DNA of 64,000 nucleotides from Oscillospiraceae bacterium (GCA_015063795.1 SVTL01000002.1:1-64000); one strand, 5' to 3'. Positions 50,855 to 62,230 are shown, numbered from the stretch's first letter. Numbers and translations are program-made. The notes: generated by a model from the letters alone, not told the origin.

Positions 50855-51566
50855 GAAAAATCGAGCCAAACGACTGCTTTTGAGGGTGTTTTTATACCTT
50901 TTTCTCCTCTTTTCGCTTCTTCTTTTGCTGGGCGGCTGCGTGGGAGGCAGGCTCAGACGGCAAACGCTGTCCTGCGCCATTCCCGCGGTGAAAAACGAGG
51001 TGACACGGCGGATCAGCCGCGAGGCGGAGAAGGCCTTGGAGGCAGAGGAGAGCGACTTTCTCTCGGCGCTCACACGGGATGCGGAGGGACAGGTAACCTC
51101 GCTTTCGGTCAACATGGCGGCGGTCAATCGGGTGAAGAACCGCCTGACCGAGGCGCTGACCGCCTCAAACGGGGGAGCAGGGAAGGAGAGCGCCGCTTTT
51201 ATGAAGGTAGGCATTCCCTTGGGCAATCTGTTCGGAACGCTCCTTCTGTCGGGCAAAGGACCTCTTTTCGAGATCCGTCTGCAGCAGAGCGGTGCTTTGA
51301 AGACCGATATCGCCAGCGAGTTTGCCGACGCGGGCATCAACCAGACGCTGCACCGTGTTTTTCTGACCGTGGAGAGCGAGTATCTGCTGATCCTGCCGCT
51401 GAAGAGCGAGAGCGTCAGCGTCAAAACCGATGTGCTTCTCTCCGAGACGGTCATTGTGGGCCGCGTTCCCGATGCCTTCACCGATATTTCGCGCTTCAGC
51501 GAGGATTCGGCGGAGGAGCTGATCATCGATGACATCTACGATTACGGCGCCTCGCTGACCGAGTGA
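50853..51566 (+). CDS. yunB: Sporulation protein YunB
   Basis: N-terminal TM; AIPAVKNEVTRRISREAEKALE...VNMAAVNRVKNRLT...KVGIPLGNLFGTLLLSGKGP...TDVLLSETVIVGRVPDAF. Start codon TTG. Confidence 0.88.
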   Translation: MKNRAKRLLLRVFLYLFLLFSLLLLLGGCVGGRLRRQTLSCAIPAVKNEVTRRISREAEKALEAEESDFLSALTRDAEGQVTSLSVNMAAVNRVKNRLTEALTASNGGAGKESAAFMKVGIPLGNLFGTLLLSGKGPLFEIRLQQSGALKTDIASEFADAGINQTLHRVFLTVESEYLLILPLKSESVSVKTDVLLSETVIVGRVPDAFTDISRFSEDSAEELIIDDIYDYGASLTE

Positions 51567-51577
51567 GGAAACGCAGG

Positions 51578-53020
51578 TCAGGCGTTTTCGAGGATGTGGC
51601 AGATCACGCGGTAGAATCTTTTGCAGGAGGAGATCGAGAGCCGCTCAGAGGGGGTGTGGATGTCGAACATGACCGGACCGACCGAGATGGCATCCATCCC
51701 CGGCACGCGCTTGCTCATCAGACCGCACTCCAGCCCGGCGTGAACGGCGGTCACATACGGCTCCTTGTCGGAGAAGAGGGTGCGGTAGGAGTCGATGTAT
51801 CGCTTCTGGATGGGCGAGCCGCTGACAAATTCCCAGCCGGGGTAGCCGTATCCCTCCTCATAACGGGTGTCAAACTCCTTGGAGATGAATTTGTGCAAGG
51901 TGATCAGCTCGTTCAGACGGCTTTCCTGCATGGAACGGAGCGAGCAGGTGATCGAAACGGTGTTTCCTTCGGTCTTGACCACGCCCACATTGGAGGAGGT
52001 GTCCACAATGCCTTCCAGATCTTTGGACATATGCAGAACGCCGTTGGGAACGAGGGCGAGGAGCGTGAGCAGACGGCGGGTGTCGCGGTAGGAGAAGCAG
52101 CTTTCGCGCATGGGGGCTTTGGACACGCGGAGAGAGAAGCGGGCATCGTCTTTGTTCAGCTCCTTGCGGATCTCCTTTTCCTTGGCGGCGATGCAGGCGC
52201 TGACACGCTTCACATCGTCTGCGGCAATGAGAACGGTCCCCTCGCGGGTGATGGCGGTCAGCTTGGTTCCCGCATCAAAGGAGACCAGATTGAAAACCTC
52301 CTGCTCATACACATCGAGAAGCACGCGGGCGAGGATACGGGTGGCGTTGGCGCGTCCGAGATGGATATCGGCGCCCGAATGACCGCCCGCCAGCCCCTTG
52401 ACTTCGATCTTGAGCAGCTTGTTTTCGTTGCGGACGGCATCCAGCTCCAGACGGTGGAGGATGTTGATGCCTCCCGCACAGCCGGCGGTGATCTCGTTTT
52501 CGCCCGAGGCGTCGAGGTTGATCATCCGCTTGGCGGACAGACGGCTGTAATCAAAGGCGAACGCACCGTCCATTCCCGTTTCCTCGTCGGCGGTAAACAA
52601 ACATTCCAGCGGCGGATGGGAGAGGGAAGGATCGTCAAGGATCGCCAGCATCAGCGCCACACCGATGCCGTCATCGCCGCCGAGGGTGGTGCCGTCGGCC
52701 TTGAGAAAATCGCCGTCGATGACAAGATCGATGCCTTCTTTGAGAAAGTCATGCTCACAGCCGACCAGCTTTTCGCAGACCATGTCGGTATGAGCCTGAA
52801 GCATCAGCGGCGCTTCGTTTTCGCGCCCGGCAGAGCCGCCTTTTTTGATCAGCACGTTGAACGTGTCATCGGAATAGCAGTCAAGCCCGCGCTGTTCGGC
52901 GAAATCGCAGAGAAAGGCTGTGATACCCTTCAAATTGCCCGAGCCGCGGGGGATCGCGGAAATGTCTTCAAAAAAACGGAAAAGCGCTTGAGGCGCAAGC
53001 GAGTCGAGACGGTAGCTCAT
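51578..53020 (-). CDS. pepD: Aminoacyl-histidine dipeptidase (M20, PepD family)
   Basis: LQAHTDMVCEK, TTLGGDDGIGVALMLAILDD, LFTADEETGMDGA, GHSGADIHLGRANA. Confidence 0.93.
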   Translation of the reverse strand: MSYRLDSLAPQALFRFFEDISAIPRGSGNLKGITAFLCDFAEQRGLDCYSDDTFNVLIKKGGSAGRENEAPLMLQAHTDMVCEKLVGCEHDFLKEGIDLVIDGDFLKADGTTLGGDDGIGVALMLAILDDPSLSHPPLECLFTADEETGMDGAFAFDYSRLSAKRMINLDASGENEITAGCAGGINILHRLELDAVRNENKLLKIEVKGLAGGHSGADIHLGRANATRILARVLLDVYEQEVFNLVSFDAGTKLTAITREGTVLIAADDVKRVSACIAAKEKEIRKELNKDDARFSLRVSKAPMRESCFSYRDTRRLLTLLALVPNGVLHMSKDLEGIVDTSSNVGVVKTEGNTVSITCSLRSMQESRLNELITLHKFISKEFDTRYEEGYGYPGWEFVSGSPIQKRYIDSYRTLFSDKEPYVTAVHAGLECGLMSKRVPGMDAISVGPVMFDIHTPSERLSISSCKRFYRVICHILENA

Positions 53021-53865
53021 AAGGCGGATCCTTTCACATGGTTTTCTTTCTTTATGTCGATTTTTGCAGGCTCTTCAAAGATCAGGCTCTCGTAGATCCC
53101 GCAGGCATCGGCGGCGCTCGGATCGCGGAGCGTCCAGGCGATCAGCACGGGGGAAAAGAGCGTGCGGCAGAGGCGGTAGCCCCAGGCATCGTCCTTGTAG
53201 CAATAGGCGATGAAATCGGGACGCCCGATGGCGTTGACAAACAGATTGGGGAGCATAAAGGCGCGAACAGCCTCTTTTCCCTTGCCCCATTTCATCCGGC
53301 AGGCCAGCTGACCGCGGATGATGTCGGGACGGTTCTTTTTGAACCATCCGAGGATGAAGGGATTGAAGGATTCAACGATGATGTTGCCTTGATAGGTGTC
53401 GATCAGTGCAACGGTCAGCGGACAGGCGGACGTGTTTCGAAGTCCCCCCTGCTCCTTGATTTCGCAGACGATGCTCACGCCGCCGAGGACCTCAAGCACC
53501 TCTTCAAACAGCGGGATCTTCTCCTCCGTCCCTTTTAAACGGAAGGCAGAAAGCTCTTGGTAGGTAAAGTCGGCGATTCTTCCGTTAACGCCGCACATAC
53601 GGCGGAGGTCGCCGTCGTGAAAAACCACGATCCTGTCGTCCTTGGTGCGCTGAACGTCCAGCTCCACGCCCAGCCCCAGCGAAGCGGCTCGTTTGAAGGC
53701 GGCCAGCGAATTTTCGGGGATACCCATCGCCTCGTTGAAATAGCCGCGGTGGGCGTAGAGGCGGTCAAAGGCAAAGCGACGCTTTTTGTTGGGCTTGAGA
53801 GCGAACAGGAGAAGGAACAGAATGAGAAGCAGCAGGATCAAAAGGCTCGAAAGAAGAACGATCAT
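53017..53865 (-). CDS. Glycerophosphodiester phosphodiesterase, membrane-anchored
   Basis: LYAHRGYFNEAMGIPENSLAAFKRAASLGLGVELDVQRTKDDRIVVFHDGDLRRMCGVNG. Confidence 0.93.
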   Translation of the reverse strand: MIVLLSSLLILLLLILFLLLFALKPNKKRRFAFDRLYAHRGYFNEAMGIPENSLAAFKRAASLGLGVELDVQRTKDDRIVVFHDGDLRRMCGVNGRIADFTYQELSAFRLKGTEEKIPLFEEVLEVLGGVSIVCEIKEQGGLRNTSACPLTVALIDTYQGNIIVESFNPFILGWFKKNRPDIIRGQLACRMKWGKGKEAVRAFMLPNLFVNAIGRPDFIAYCYKDDAWGYRLCRTLFSPVLIAWTLRDPSAADACGIYESLIFEEPAKIDIKKENHVKGSAL

Positions 53866-53888
53866 ATGGGGTTCTCTCCTTTGAAGAA

Positions 53889-55160
53889 TTATGTTTCGGT
53901 CTGATCGGCAGGGGCAGGGATCTCGCGGTTGTCGCCGTGCTTGACAAAGAGCATGGTGCAGAAGGCGAGAGCCATGAAAAGAGCGGCATAGGGGAAGAGG
54001 GTGTGATAGCCCACGTGCTCGAGGAAGAAGCCGGAGAGGACGGGCGTGATGATCTGCGCGGCCATGGAGAAGGTGTAGTAATAGCCGGTGTATTTGCCCG
54101 TCTTGTTGCCGCTGGCCAGCTCAACGGCCATGGGGTAGGAGTTGACGTTGATGATCGCCCAGCCGATGCCGACCAACAGGAAGAAGGGGATCAGAATGTT
54201 GGAATAGGTACGGACGAAGATCATGGCGGAGAAGGGAAGGATCATGAGAAGAACGCCTGCCAGAATGCACTTTTTGCGTCCGAAGCGGGAGGCCAGAGCG
54301 CCTGCGGGAATGTAGGTGACGATGGCAGTGGCCATGGCGATCATAAGAGGATCGGCGAAGCTGCCGTCTGCCAGACCGAGATAGCTCTGTGCATATTTGG
54401 AAAAGGCGGTGGTGACTGCGTTGTAGGCCATGTACCACAGCGCAACGGAGGAGAGCAGGAAGAAGAGACTCTTTTTCACCGCGGGCGGAAGCTTGTCGTC
54501 CTTGTCGGAGCTTGCTTTGCCGATGGATTCCGCCTGATCGGGCTCTTTGTCGGAAAGTGCCTCGGCCAGCTTGTTTTCGTTGACTGTGAAGAAGAGGATT
54601 GCCGCCGAGATCAGCATGACAGCCGCGACCGTTCCGAACAGCAGAGCGTGCTCACTTGAGCTGCCGCTTTTCAGAAACAGACGGATCAGCAGCAGCGAAA
54701 CGATGCCGCCGATGGCGCCCATCAGATTGATGACGGCGTTGGCACGGGAGCGCAGGGGCTTCGGCGTGATGTCAGGCATCAGAGCCACGGCAGGGGAACG
54801 GTAGGTACCCATCGCGGTCAGCGTGAGGAAGAGGGCGGCGGTGAAAAAGCCGAAGTGGCGCATGCTTTCGGCCATGGGCAGAAGCAGCATGGCAGCGGCG
54901 GCCACCAGCGTCCCACCAAGGATAAAGGGCATACGGCGCCCGATGCGGGTGTGGGTACGGTCGGAGAGCGTGCCGAAGAAGGGGAGAAGGAAAAGCGCGA
55001 GAATGTTGTCAGAGGCCATGATCAGTCCCGAAACGGTGTCGCCCAATGAGAAGGCGTTCTTCAGCATCAGCGGGATCAGGCTGTCGTACAGCTGCCAGAA
55101 CGCGCAGATCGAGAAGAAGGCGAAGCCGATGAGGACCGTGTTTTTGTAGTTCAGTTTCAC
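53889..55160 (-). CDS. MFS transporter
   Basis: 423 aa with about 12 TM segments; FGTLSDRTHTRIGRRMPFILGG motif. Confidence 0.9.
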   Translation of the reverse strand: MKLNYKNTVLIGFAFFSICAFWQLYDSLIPLMLKNAFSLGDTVSGLIMASDNILALFLLPFFGTLSDRTHTRIGRRMPFILGGTLVAAAAMLLLPMAESMRHFGFFTAALFLTLTAMGTYRSPAVALMPDITPKPLRSRANAVINLMGAIGGIVSLLLIRLFLKSGSSSEHALLFGTVAAVMLISAAILFFTVNENKLAEALSDKEPDQAESIGKASSDKDDKLPPAVKKSLFFLLSSVALWYMAYNAVTTAFSKYAQSYLGLADGSFADPLMIAMATAIVTYIPAGALASRFGRKKCILAGVLLMILPFSAMIFVRTYSNILIPFFLLVGIGWAIINVNSYPMAVELASGNKTGKYTGYYYTFSMAAQIITPVLSGFFLEHVGYHTLFPYAALFMALAFCTMLFVKHGDNREIPAPADQTET

Positions 55161-55454
55161 GAGGGATCTCCTTTTTCTTGTTGGTTATGGTAGGGGCAAA
55201 TTGCCGTCATTCATTTTATTATATCACAGTTTTTTCCATTTTTCAATATGCAGTCTTTTCTTTCAAATTGCTTTTGACCGTTGTTTGTCGCTTTTTTGAG
55301 AAAAAATTTTTCAAGAAAAAAGGGATTTTACGTTTTTTTGCGTATTTTATACATGAAAGGCGAAGTTTGCGCCTTTTCCAAAAAAAGTCTTTTGGTGAAA
55401 AACAGACAGTAAGTTCGCCATACAACTTGTCACACACAGAAAGGAAAGCAAACA

Positions 55455-56249
55455 ATGAAATACGCATCCGATTTTCGAACCATTGCCCGAAACGCCCTGC
55501 GCGGAAAATGGCTGATTGCCGCGCTGACCGCCTTTGTTGCCTCTTTGATCGGTGCGCTGATCTTAGGAGGCAGAAGCGGCGGGGCAACCATTGAAAACGA
55601 AAGTAACAGCGGCTTTTCGTTTCAGGATTTGATCCCTGCCCACCTGCTGCCCGTTCTGCTTCTTGTGTTTGGTCTTCTTGCCGCGCTCGCCTCGGTCGGG
55701 GCCGTTGTTGCTTTTCTCATCGGAGGAGTGGGCAAGCTGGGATATGCCAAATTCAATCTGAATGTGGTGGATCGCAGAGAAGCCCGCTTTGAGGATCTGT
55801 TTTCTCAGTTCAACCGCTTTGGTGACGGCTTCTTGATGAATTTTCTCGCGGGACTGTACATTTTCCTTTGGTCGCTTCTTTTCATCATTCCGGGAATCAT
55901 CAAATTCTTCAGTTATGCCATGACGCCTTACATTTTATACGAGCATCCCGAGTATACGCCCAACCAGGCCATTACCCGCTCGCGTGAGTTGATGAACGGC
56001 AATAAATTCCGCCTGTTTTGTTTGAGCTTCAGCTTCATCGGCTGGTCTCTGCTCTGCATGCTGCCCACTATGGTGGCTTTGATTGCGGCCGCTTTCGGCG
56101 CGATCGTTTTTCTGCCGCTGATGCTGGTCACGATTGTGGGAGAGTGCTTCCTTTCCGCATACATCGAAGCGGCAGGCGCAGCTTTCTACCGCGAGATCTC
56201 GCAGACCGAGGCTCCTGCATTTGAGGCCGATTATACCGTGATTCAGTAA
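55455..56249 (+). CDS. DUF975 family integral membrane protein
   Basis: RTIARNALRGKWLIAALTAFVASLIGALI...YALTPYILYEHPEYTPNQAITRSRELMNGNKFRLFCLSFSFIGW family pattern. Confidence 0.87.
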   Translation: MKYASDFRTIARNALRGKWLIAALTAFVASLIGALILGGRSGGATIENESNSGFSFQDLIPAHLLPVLLLVFGLLAALASVGAVVAFLIGGVGKLGYAKFNLNVVDRREARFEDLFSQFNRFGDGFLMNFLAGLYIFLWSLLFIIPGIIKFFSYAMTPYILYEHPEYTPNQAITRSRELMNGNKFRLFCLSFSFIGWSLLCMLPTMVALIAAAFGAIVFLPLMLVTIVGECFLSAYIEAAGAAFYREISQTEAPAFEADYTVIQ

Positions 56250-56296
56250 AAACTTAAAAAACAACAAACGAAATCCTGTCAGAAAAAGGTGAAACG

Positions 56297-57301
56297 ATGA
56301 CCGATTTTCCCCGATACTGCTTTGAAAAGGAGCGTCAGACGCTGTCGCCCTATGCCTTTTTGTCCGAGAACACGAGAGGACGGGAGGAGTACACCGAGCC
56401 CTGCCCGTACCGCACCGACTTTCAGCGCGACCGCGACCGCATCACCCATTGCAAGGCCTTCCGCCGTCTGATGCACAAAACGCAGGTCTTTCTCTCGCCG
56501 GAGGAGGATCATTATCGCACCCGTCTCTCCCACACGCTGGAGGTGACGCAGATCGTGCGGACTATGACGCGCGCTCTCTGCCTCAATGAGGATCTGGCGG
56601 AGGCGGCCGCTCTCGGTCACGATCTGGGGCACACGCCCTTCGGCCATGCGGGCGAGAAGGTCCTGCAGGAGTATTATGACAAAACCTTCACCCATTACCG
56701 CCAGAGCCTGCGTGTGGTGGAAAAGCTGGAGAACGGCGGCAAGGGACTGAATCTGACATACGAGGTGCGTGACGGCATCCTCAACCACAGCGGCGACAAC
56801 GAGGCCTGTACGCTGGAGGGGAAGCTGGTCAAATATGCCGACCGCATCGCTTACATCAACCACGACATCGACGATGCCCTGCGCGCGGGGATCCTGTCGG
56901 ACAATGACATTCCCGCGCGGCTGAAGAAAACGCTGGGGTATACCTACAGCGACCGCATCAACTCCATGGTGTCGGCGATCGTGCAGGCCAGCAGCGGCAG
57001 AGATACCATCGATATGATTCCCGAAATCCGCGAGGCCATGAACGAAATGCGGGATTTTCTGTTTGAAACGGTCTACACCAGCAGCATCGCCAAGCGCGAG
57101 GACAAGAAGGCGCAGGAGCTTTTGAAGCGGCTGTTTGACTATTACTGCCGCCATCCCGAGCAGCTGCCAGACGAATACAAGACTGCCATCGAGGAAGAGG
57201 GCGTGGAGCGCAAGGTCTGCGACTACATCGCGGGCATGACCGACCGATACGCCATCGCGGTCTATAAAAACCTGTACATTCCGGAGGTCTGGAAAGCATG
57301 A
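56297..57301 (+). CDS. dgt: Deoxyguanosinetriphosphate triphosphohydrolase-like HD protein
   Basis: YRTDFQRDRDRITHCKAFRRLMHKTQVF...RTRLSHTLEVTQIVRTM...AAALGHDLGHTPFGHAGE. Confidence 0.94.
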   Translation: MTDFPRYCFEKERQTLSPYAFLSENTRGREEYTEPCPYRTDFQRDRDRITHCKAFRRLMHKTQVFLSPEEDHYRTRLSHTLEVTQIVRTMTRALCLNEDLAEAAALGHDLGHTPFGHAGEKVLQEYYDKTFTHYRQSLRVVEKLENGGKGLNLTYEVRDGILNHSGDNEACTLEGKLVKYADRIAYINHDIDDALRAGILSDNDIPARLKKTLGYTYSDRINSMVSAIVQASSGRDTIDMIPEIREAMNEMRDFLFETVYTSSIAKREDKKAQELLKRLFDYYCRHPEQLPDEYKTAIEEEGVERKVCDYIAGMTDRYAIAVYKNLYIPEVWKA

Positions 57302-59040
57302 GAATACCGGCGGAGATCATCGAGGAGATCAAGGCACGCAATGACATCGAGGAGGTCGTCTCCTCCTATGTCACGCTCAAGCGCGCCGGCTCCAACATGA
57401 TGGGGCTCTGCCCCTTCCACAGCGAAAAAACGCCGTCGTTCAATGTCTCCTCAGCGCGAGGCATCTTCAAATGCTTCGGCTGCGGAAGCGGCGGCGATGT
57501 GATCACCTTCATCATGAAGATTGAGAATCTGGATTACCGCGAGGCGGTGGAGCTTCTGGCCAAGCGGGCGGGCATCCGTCTGCCTCAGGACGAGGAGGAG
57601 AGGAAAAAGGGCATCGATAAGCGCCGCTTCTTCCAGATGAACAAGGATGCCGCGCTGTTTTTCCATTCCTGCTTTCAGAACACCGAGGGCGGAAAAGCAG
57701 CCTATCAGTATCTGTTGAACCGCGGGCTGTCCCGCAGTCTCATCACCCATTTCGGGATGGGCTATGCGCCCGATTCCTTTGATGCTCTGCACAACCATCT
57801 GAGGAGCAAGGGGTACACCGATGCGGAGATGAAGACCGCCTTTCTCTGCGCCGAAAGCCGCAAGAACGGGCGGACATATGACATCTTCCGCAAGCGCGTC
57901 ATGATCCCCATCATCGATCTGACGGGCAACGTCATTGCCTTCGGCGGACGTGTCACCGATGACAGCAAGCCCAAATACATCAATACCTCCGACAACCCGA
58001 TTTACAAAAAAGGACGGAACATTTTTGCTCTGAATTTCGCCAAAGAGGGGTGCGGCGAAAGCCTCATCCTGTGTGAGGGGTATATGGATGTCATTGCCCT
58101 TCACGGCGCCGGCTTTTCCAATGCGGTGGCCTGTCTGGGAACGGCCATGACGCCCGAGCAGGCGAGGCTGATCGCACGGTACACCAAGAGCGTGTTCATC
58201 TCGCTGGACAACGACGAGGCGGGCAAGCGTGCGGTGGACAACGCCTTCAACCGTCTCACCGAGGCAGGGCTTGAGGTCAAGATCCTCGGCCTGTCGGGAG
58301 CAAAGGACCCGGATGAATACATCAAAAAGTACGGCAAAGAGCGCTTCTCCCAGCTTCTGACGGGAAGCCGCTCCTGGTTCGATTTCAAGCTCAACGGCAT
58401 TTTGGAGGGCAAGGATCTGTCGCTGACCGAGGATAAGGTGCGCGCCACCTCCGAGGCGGTCAAGCTGATCGCAGGCTTTCCCTCTCAGTCCGAACGGGAT
58501 ATCTACATCGGCATTGCCTCCAAAAAGCTGGACATTCCCTCCGCCGGACTGAAAAACGACGTGGAGTTCACCCACAACAAAAACCGCCGCGCCGCCGAGC
58601 AGGATGCCGGCCGCAAGCGCATGATCCAGACGGCGCGCAACGGTGACAAGATCAACCCCGAGTTTTCCAAACATGTCAAGGCGGCTGCTGCCGAGGAGGC
58701 GATTTTGGGCGTGCTGCTGCGGCAGAGCGAGCTGATTCCGCTGGTACAGCAGGGGAAGATCGGTCTTGGCGAGGAAGACTTTATCACCGAGTTCAACCGC
58801 GCCGTGTTCTCCCGTATGCTTGACTTGTACGAGGAGGGCGAGCGGTTCGATTTCGGGCTGCTTGGGCAGTTCTTTTCCGCCGACGAGATGGGGCGCATCA
58901 CCGATATGGCCACCTCCCGCGATAAGATGACCGTCAACGGCGAAACCGTTCTGCGCGACTGCATTGCGGTGCTGAAAAAGGAAAAGAACAAAAACAATAT
59001 GAATGTTTTGGATATTTTGGAACAAAAGCGTAAAAAATAA
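57298..59040 (+). CDS. dnaG: DNA primase
   Basis: [51 protein letters not shown]...[26 protein letters not shown]. Confidence 0.96.
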   Translation: MRIPAEIIEEIKARNDIEEVVSSYVTLKRAGSNMMGLCPFHSEKTPSFNVSSARGIFKCFGCGSGGDVITFIMKIENLDYREAVELLAKRAGIRLPQDEEERKKGIDKRRFFQMNKDAALFFHSCFQNTEGGKAAYQYLLNRGLSRSLITHFGMGYAPDSFDALHNHLRSKGYTDAEMKTAFLCAESRKNGRTYDIFRKRVMIPIIDLTGNVIAFGGRVTDDSKPKYINTSDNPIYKKGRNIFALNFAKEGCGESLILCEGYMDVIALHGAGFSNAVACLGTAMTPEQARLIARYTKSVFISLDNDEAGKRAVDNAFNRLTEAGLEVKILGLSGAKDPDEYIKKYGKERFSQLLTGSRSWFDFKLNGILEGKDLSLTEDKVRATSEAVKLIAGFPSQSERDIYIGIASKKLDIPSAGLKNDVEFTHNKNRRAAEQDAGRKRMIQTARNGDKINPEFSKHVKAAAAEEAILGVLLRQSELIPLVQQGKIGLGEEDFITEFNRAVFSRMLDLYEEGERFDFGLLGQFFSADEMGRITDMATSRDKMTVNGETVLRDCIAVLKKEKNKNNMNVLDILEQKRKK

Positions 59041-59066
59041 ATTTACATATACAGAGGAAAAGGAAT

Positions 59067-60161
59067 ATGCTGGAAGAAAAGAAATTTGAAATGAAGGATC
59101 TCATTGAAAAGGGAAAGGCCAAGGGCTCTCTGTCCAACAGTGAGATCATGGAAGCGCTGGAGGATGTCGATTACGACATCGAGCAAATTGAAAAGCTGTA
59201 TGATACGCTGGAAGGGCTCGGCATCGAGATCACCGGCTATCTGGACACGCAGGAATTCGAGAAGATCGAGAGCGAGGTCGAGCAGTATGAGAGCGCCGAG
59301 GACATGGAGAAGATGCTGGCGCAGGAAGGCCTTGCCATCGATGATCCGGTCCGCATGTACCTCAAGGAGATCGGTAAGGTCCCGCTGCTGGACAGCGAGC
59401 GCGAGGTCTATCTGGCCGAGAAAATGTCCAACGGCGACGAGGCCGCCAAGAAGGAGCTGGTGGAATCCAACCTCCGTCTGGTGGTCAGCATCGCCAAGCG
59501 CTACGTGGGCAAGGGGATGTTCTTCCTTGACCTGATCCAGGAGGGCAACCTTGGTCTGATGAAGGCGGTGGACAAGTTTGATTACCGCAAGGGCTACAAG
59601 TTCTCCACCTATGCTACCTGGTGGATCCGCCAGGCCATCACCCGTGCCATTGCCGATCAGGCTCGCACCATCCGCATCCCCGTGCACATGATCGAGACCA
59701 TCCACAAGATCTCCCGCGTCTCCCGTCAGCTGCTGCAGAAGCTGGGACATGAGGCGTCGGCAGAGGAGATCGCCGCCGAGATCGGCATGACGCCCGACAA
59801 GGTGCGCGAGATCATGAAGATCGCCCAGGATCCCGTTTCGCTGGAAACACCCATCGGTGAGGAGGAGGACAGCCACCTCGGCGACTTCATCCCCGACGAC
59901 GATTCGCCCGCACCCGCCGATGCCGCATCGTATACGCTGCTGCGCGAACAGCTCAACGAGGTGCTTCATACGCTGACTCCCCGCGAGGAGAGCGTGCTGA
60001 AGCTTCGCTTCGGTCTGCAGGACGGCCGTCAGCGTACGCTGGAGGAGGTCGGCAAGGAGTTCAACATCACCCGTGAGCGCATCCGTCAGATCGAGGCCAA
60101 GGCGCTCCGCAAGCTTCGCCACCCCAGCCGTTCCAAGCGTCTGAAGGATTATTTGGACTAA
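59067..60161 (+). CDS. rpoD: RNA polymerase primary sigma factor
   Basis: [113 protein letters not shown]. Confidence 0.97.
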   Translation: MLEEKKFEMKDLIEKGKAKGSLSNSEIMEALEDVDYDIEQIEKLYDTLEGLGIEITGYLDTQEFEKIESEVEQYESAEDMEKMLAQEGLAIDDPVRMYLKEIGKVPLLDSEREVYLAEKMSNGDEAAKKELVESNLRLVVSIAKRYVGKGMFFLDLIQEGNLGLMKAVDKFDYRKGYKFSTYATWWIRQAITRAIADQARTIRIPVHMIETIHKISRVSRQLLQKLGHEASAEEIAAEIGMTPDKVREIMKIAQDPVSLETPIGEEEDSHLGDFIPDDDSPAPADAASYTLLREQLNEVLHTLTPREESVLKLRFGLQDGRQRTLEEVGKEFNITRERIRQIEAKALRKLRHPSRSKRLKDYLD

Positions 60162-60238
60162 TTAACAGCAAGACATTAAAATTTGCAGTATTGTCATAAC
60201 CCTTTTACATTTTTTCGCCCGAGAAAGTCAAATTTTAC

Positions 60239-60267
60239 TTGACATATTTCGGCTATTGGTGTACAAT
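60239..60267 (+). promoter_or_regulatory. Sigma-A promoter for the downstream lipoprotein
   Basis: TTGACA, 17-nt spacer, TACAAT. Confidence 0.75.
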
Positions 60268-60349
60268 ATTTGCAGTTTGTGTTTTGCACAACCACCCACA
60301 TTGGACGTGTTGCACAATTTCTTTTAAATTATTTGGAGGAATCGCCAAA

Positions 60350-62188
60350 ATGAAAAAAATTCTCACCTGTTTGTTCCTCTGTGCGCTCATGCTCGTACCC
60401 GTACTGTTCGGCGGATGCGATAGCACGGAAGAAGAACTCGGAACCAATTCGTCTGCCAACGGCCCGCTCACGCTGACGCTGTACGGCATCACCGATGATT
60501 CGACGACGCCTGAAGCCATTCAGCTCGTGGAGGACCAGTTCAATACCTATACCAAGAATAAGTACAATACTCAGATCAAGCTCCGCCTGTTCAAGGAGAG
60601 CGAGTACGACGCCAAGGTCGCCGAGGCCTTCAAGGCTGTTCATGACCAGATCGCTGCCGAGGAGGCCGCTGAGGAAGCCAGACGTGAGGCTCAGCGTATC
60701 GCCCGTCAGCAGGGTCTGACCTATGTGGAGGAGACCACCGAGGCTCCCGAAACTCTGCCTGCTTTCATCATCGATGAAGAGACCGGTAAGAAGCTGACTG
60801 TGTATCCCGAGGCCGGCGAAAACCAGATGGATATCTTCCTTGTCCGCGATTACGAGCAGTTCAAGGAATACATCCTCAGCGAGGACATCGCATCTCTGGA
60901 TGAATCACTCAACAACAGCTGTAAGCTTCTGAAGTCTTACATCTACCCCACCTTCCTCACCGCTGCGAAGGATAACGGCCTTACATACGCTATTCCCAAC
61001 AACAACATCATCGGCGAGTACGAGTACCTGTTCCTGAACAAGGAAATGGTTGACAAGTACAGCTATTATCCCACCGATCTCACCACGCTGGCTTCGCTTC
61101 TGGATTATTTGGAGACTCTGAAGAAGTATGAGCCCGAGTTCACGCCCTTTGCCGGCGACATCACCGCTCCGATCGAGCTGATCACCGAGGGCGAGTCCTA
61201 TCTGGGCATCTACAATGCCGAATTGGCTACTCCCGGCGTGAAAACCTCCTTCAAGCCTGCTGAAAACGCACCCAAGAACCTTCTGACCAACGGCGATTAC
61301 CTCAACTGGATCGAGGCATATGAGAAGCTGACCGTGAAGGAGCTCATCGATGTCGATGCTGATCTGAACGGCAAGGTCGGTGCCAAGATCGTCAAGGGCG
61401 ACTGCACCATTTCTCCCACCTATGCCGAGGAATACGGTCTGTACAAGACCGACGAAAAGACCGGTCTGCCTTACTACACCGATGAAAACGGTGTTGAGTA
61501 CTATGTTTCGGTCTACAAGGCTCCCGTTGCCACCAATGCCAATATGTACAACTCCATGTTCTGCGTCAGCGCTCACACCGCCAACGTTGAGAAATGCATG
61601 AACATTCTTCTTGAGATCAACACCAACACCGCCATCCGCAATCTGTTCCAGTTCGGCGTTGAGGGCGTGAACTATGAGATCTCCGAAGTCACCGGCAAGA
61701 TCCATATGCTCAACAACACCTATTCGATGAATCCTGCCTACACCGGCAACATCCTCATTCTCGACCAGTGCGAGGATTGGGATAAGGAGATGATCCGTCT
61801 TTCCAACGACAACTGGCAGCTGATCAAGAACCACAATCTGGAGAGCGTAATCAGCCCTCTGCTCGGCTTCTACTTCAATCCCAAGGAGATCCCCGAGTAC
61901 ATCCCGCCGGAGAACGAGGACGAACCCAGCACTCTCTTTGTTGATAAGCTGTACAGCGATTGCCTGCTGGAGATCGAGGCAAAGAGCCTTGAGGCAAAGA
62001 AGGAGATCGAAGCGTTTGACGAGCAGCTGGATGAAGACGGCAAGGTCGTCACGCCCTTCAAGACCTTTGTTTCCTCTCTCGGCCTTTTGATGAATTCCGA
62101 GACCTATGTTGCCGCTGTGACCGACCCGTGGGGTGCATACTCCATCGCGCCTGTTTACAACGCTTGGCACGCCATCCAGTTCAAATAA
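60350..62188 (+). CDS. Extracellular solute-binding lipoprotein
   Basis: ATG 60350 (SD TTGGAGGA); lipobox FGGC; TLTLYGITDDSTTPEAIQLVEDQFN... SBP-like; 612 aa. Confidence 0.82.
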   Translation: MKKILTCLFLCALMLVPVLFGGCDSTEEELGTNSSANGPLTLTLYGITDDSTTPEAIQLVEDQFNTYTKNKYNTQIKLRLFKESEYDAKVAEAFKAVHDQIAAEEAAEEARREAQRIARQQGLTYVEETTEAPETLPAFIIDEETGKKLTVYPEAGENQMDIFLVRDYEQFKEYILSEDIASLDESLNNSCKLLKSYIYPTFLTAAKDNGLTYAIPNNNIIGEYEYLFLNKEMVDKYSYYPTDLTTLASLLDYLETLKKYEPEFTPFAGDITAPIELITEGESYLGIYNAELATPGVKTSFKPAENAPKNLLTNGDYLNWIEAYEKLTVKELIDVDADLNGKVGAKIVKGDCTISPTYAEEYGLYKTDEKTGLPYYTDENGVEYYVSVYKAPVATNANMYNSMFCVSAHTANVEKCMNILLEINTNTAIRNLFQFGVEGVNYEISEVTGKIHMLNNTYSMNPAYTGNILILDQCEDWDKEMIRLSNDNWQLIKNHNLESVISPLLGFYFNPKEIPEYIPPENEDEPSTLFVDKLYSDCLLEIEAKSLEAKKEIEAFDEQLDEDGKVVTPFKTFVSSLGLLMNSETYVAAVTDPWGAYSIAPVYNAWHAIQFK

Positions 62189-62197
62189 GACAAATAA

Positions 62198-62230
62198 GGG
62201 GACTGCCGCTTAAGCGACGGTCCCTTTTTC
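62198..62230 (+). terminator. Terminator of the solute-binding lipoprotein gene
   Basis: GGGGACTGCCGCTTAAGCGACGGTCCC hairpin then TTTTTC. Confidence 0.75.

Noticed and set aside
49121-51535. 804-aa minus-strand ORF across the MutS-like and yunB genes
   Set aside because: Spans two well-supported plus-strand genes and their hairpin; no domain pattern.
55356-55376. Hairpin AAAGGCG/CGCCTTT upstream of the DUF975 gene
   Set aside because: Short stem, weak U-tract and no overlap with the SD; could be chance in an A/T-rich leader.
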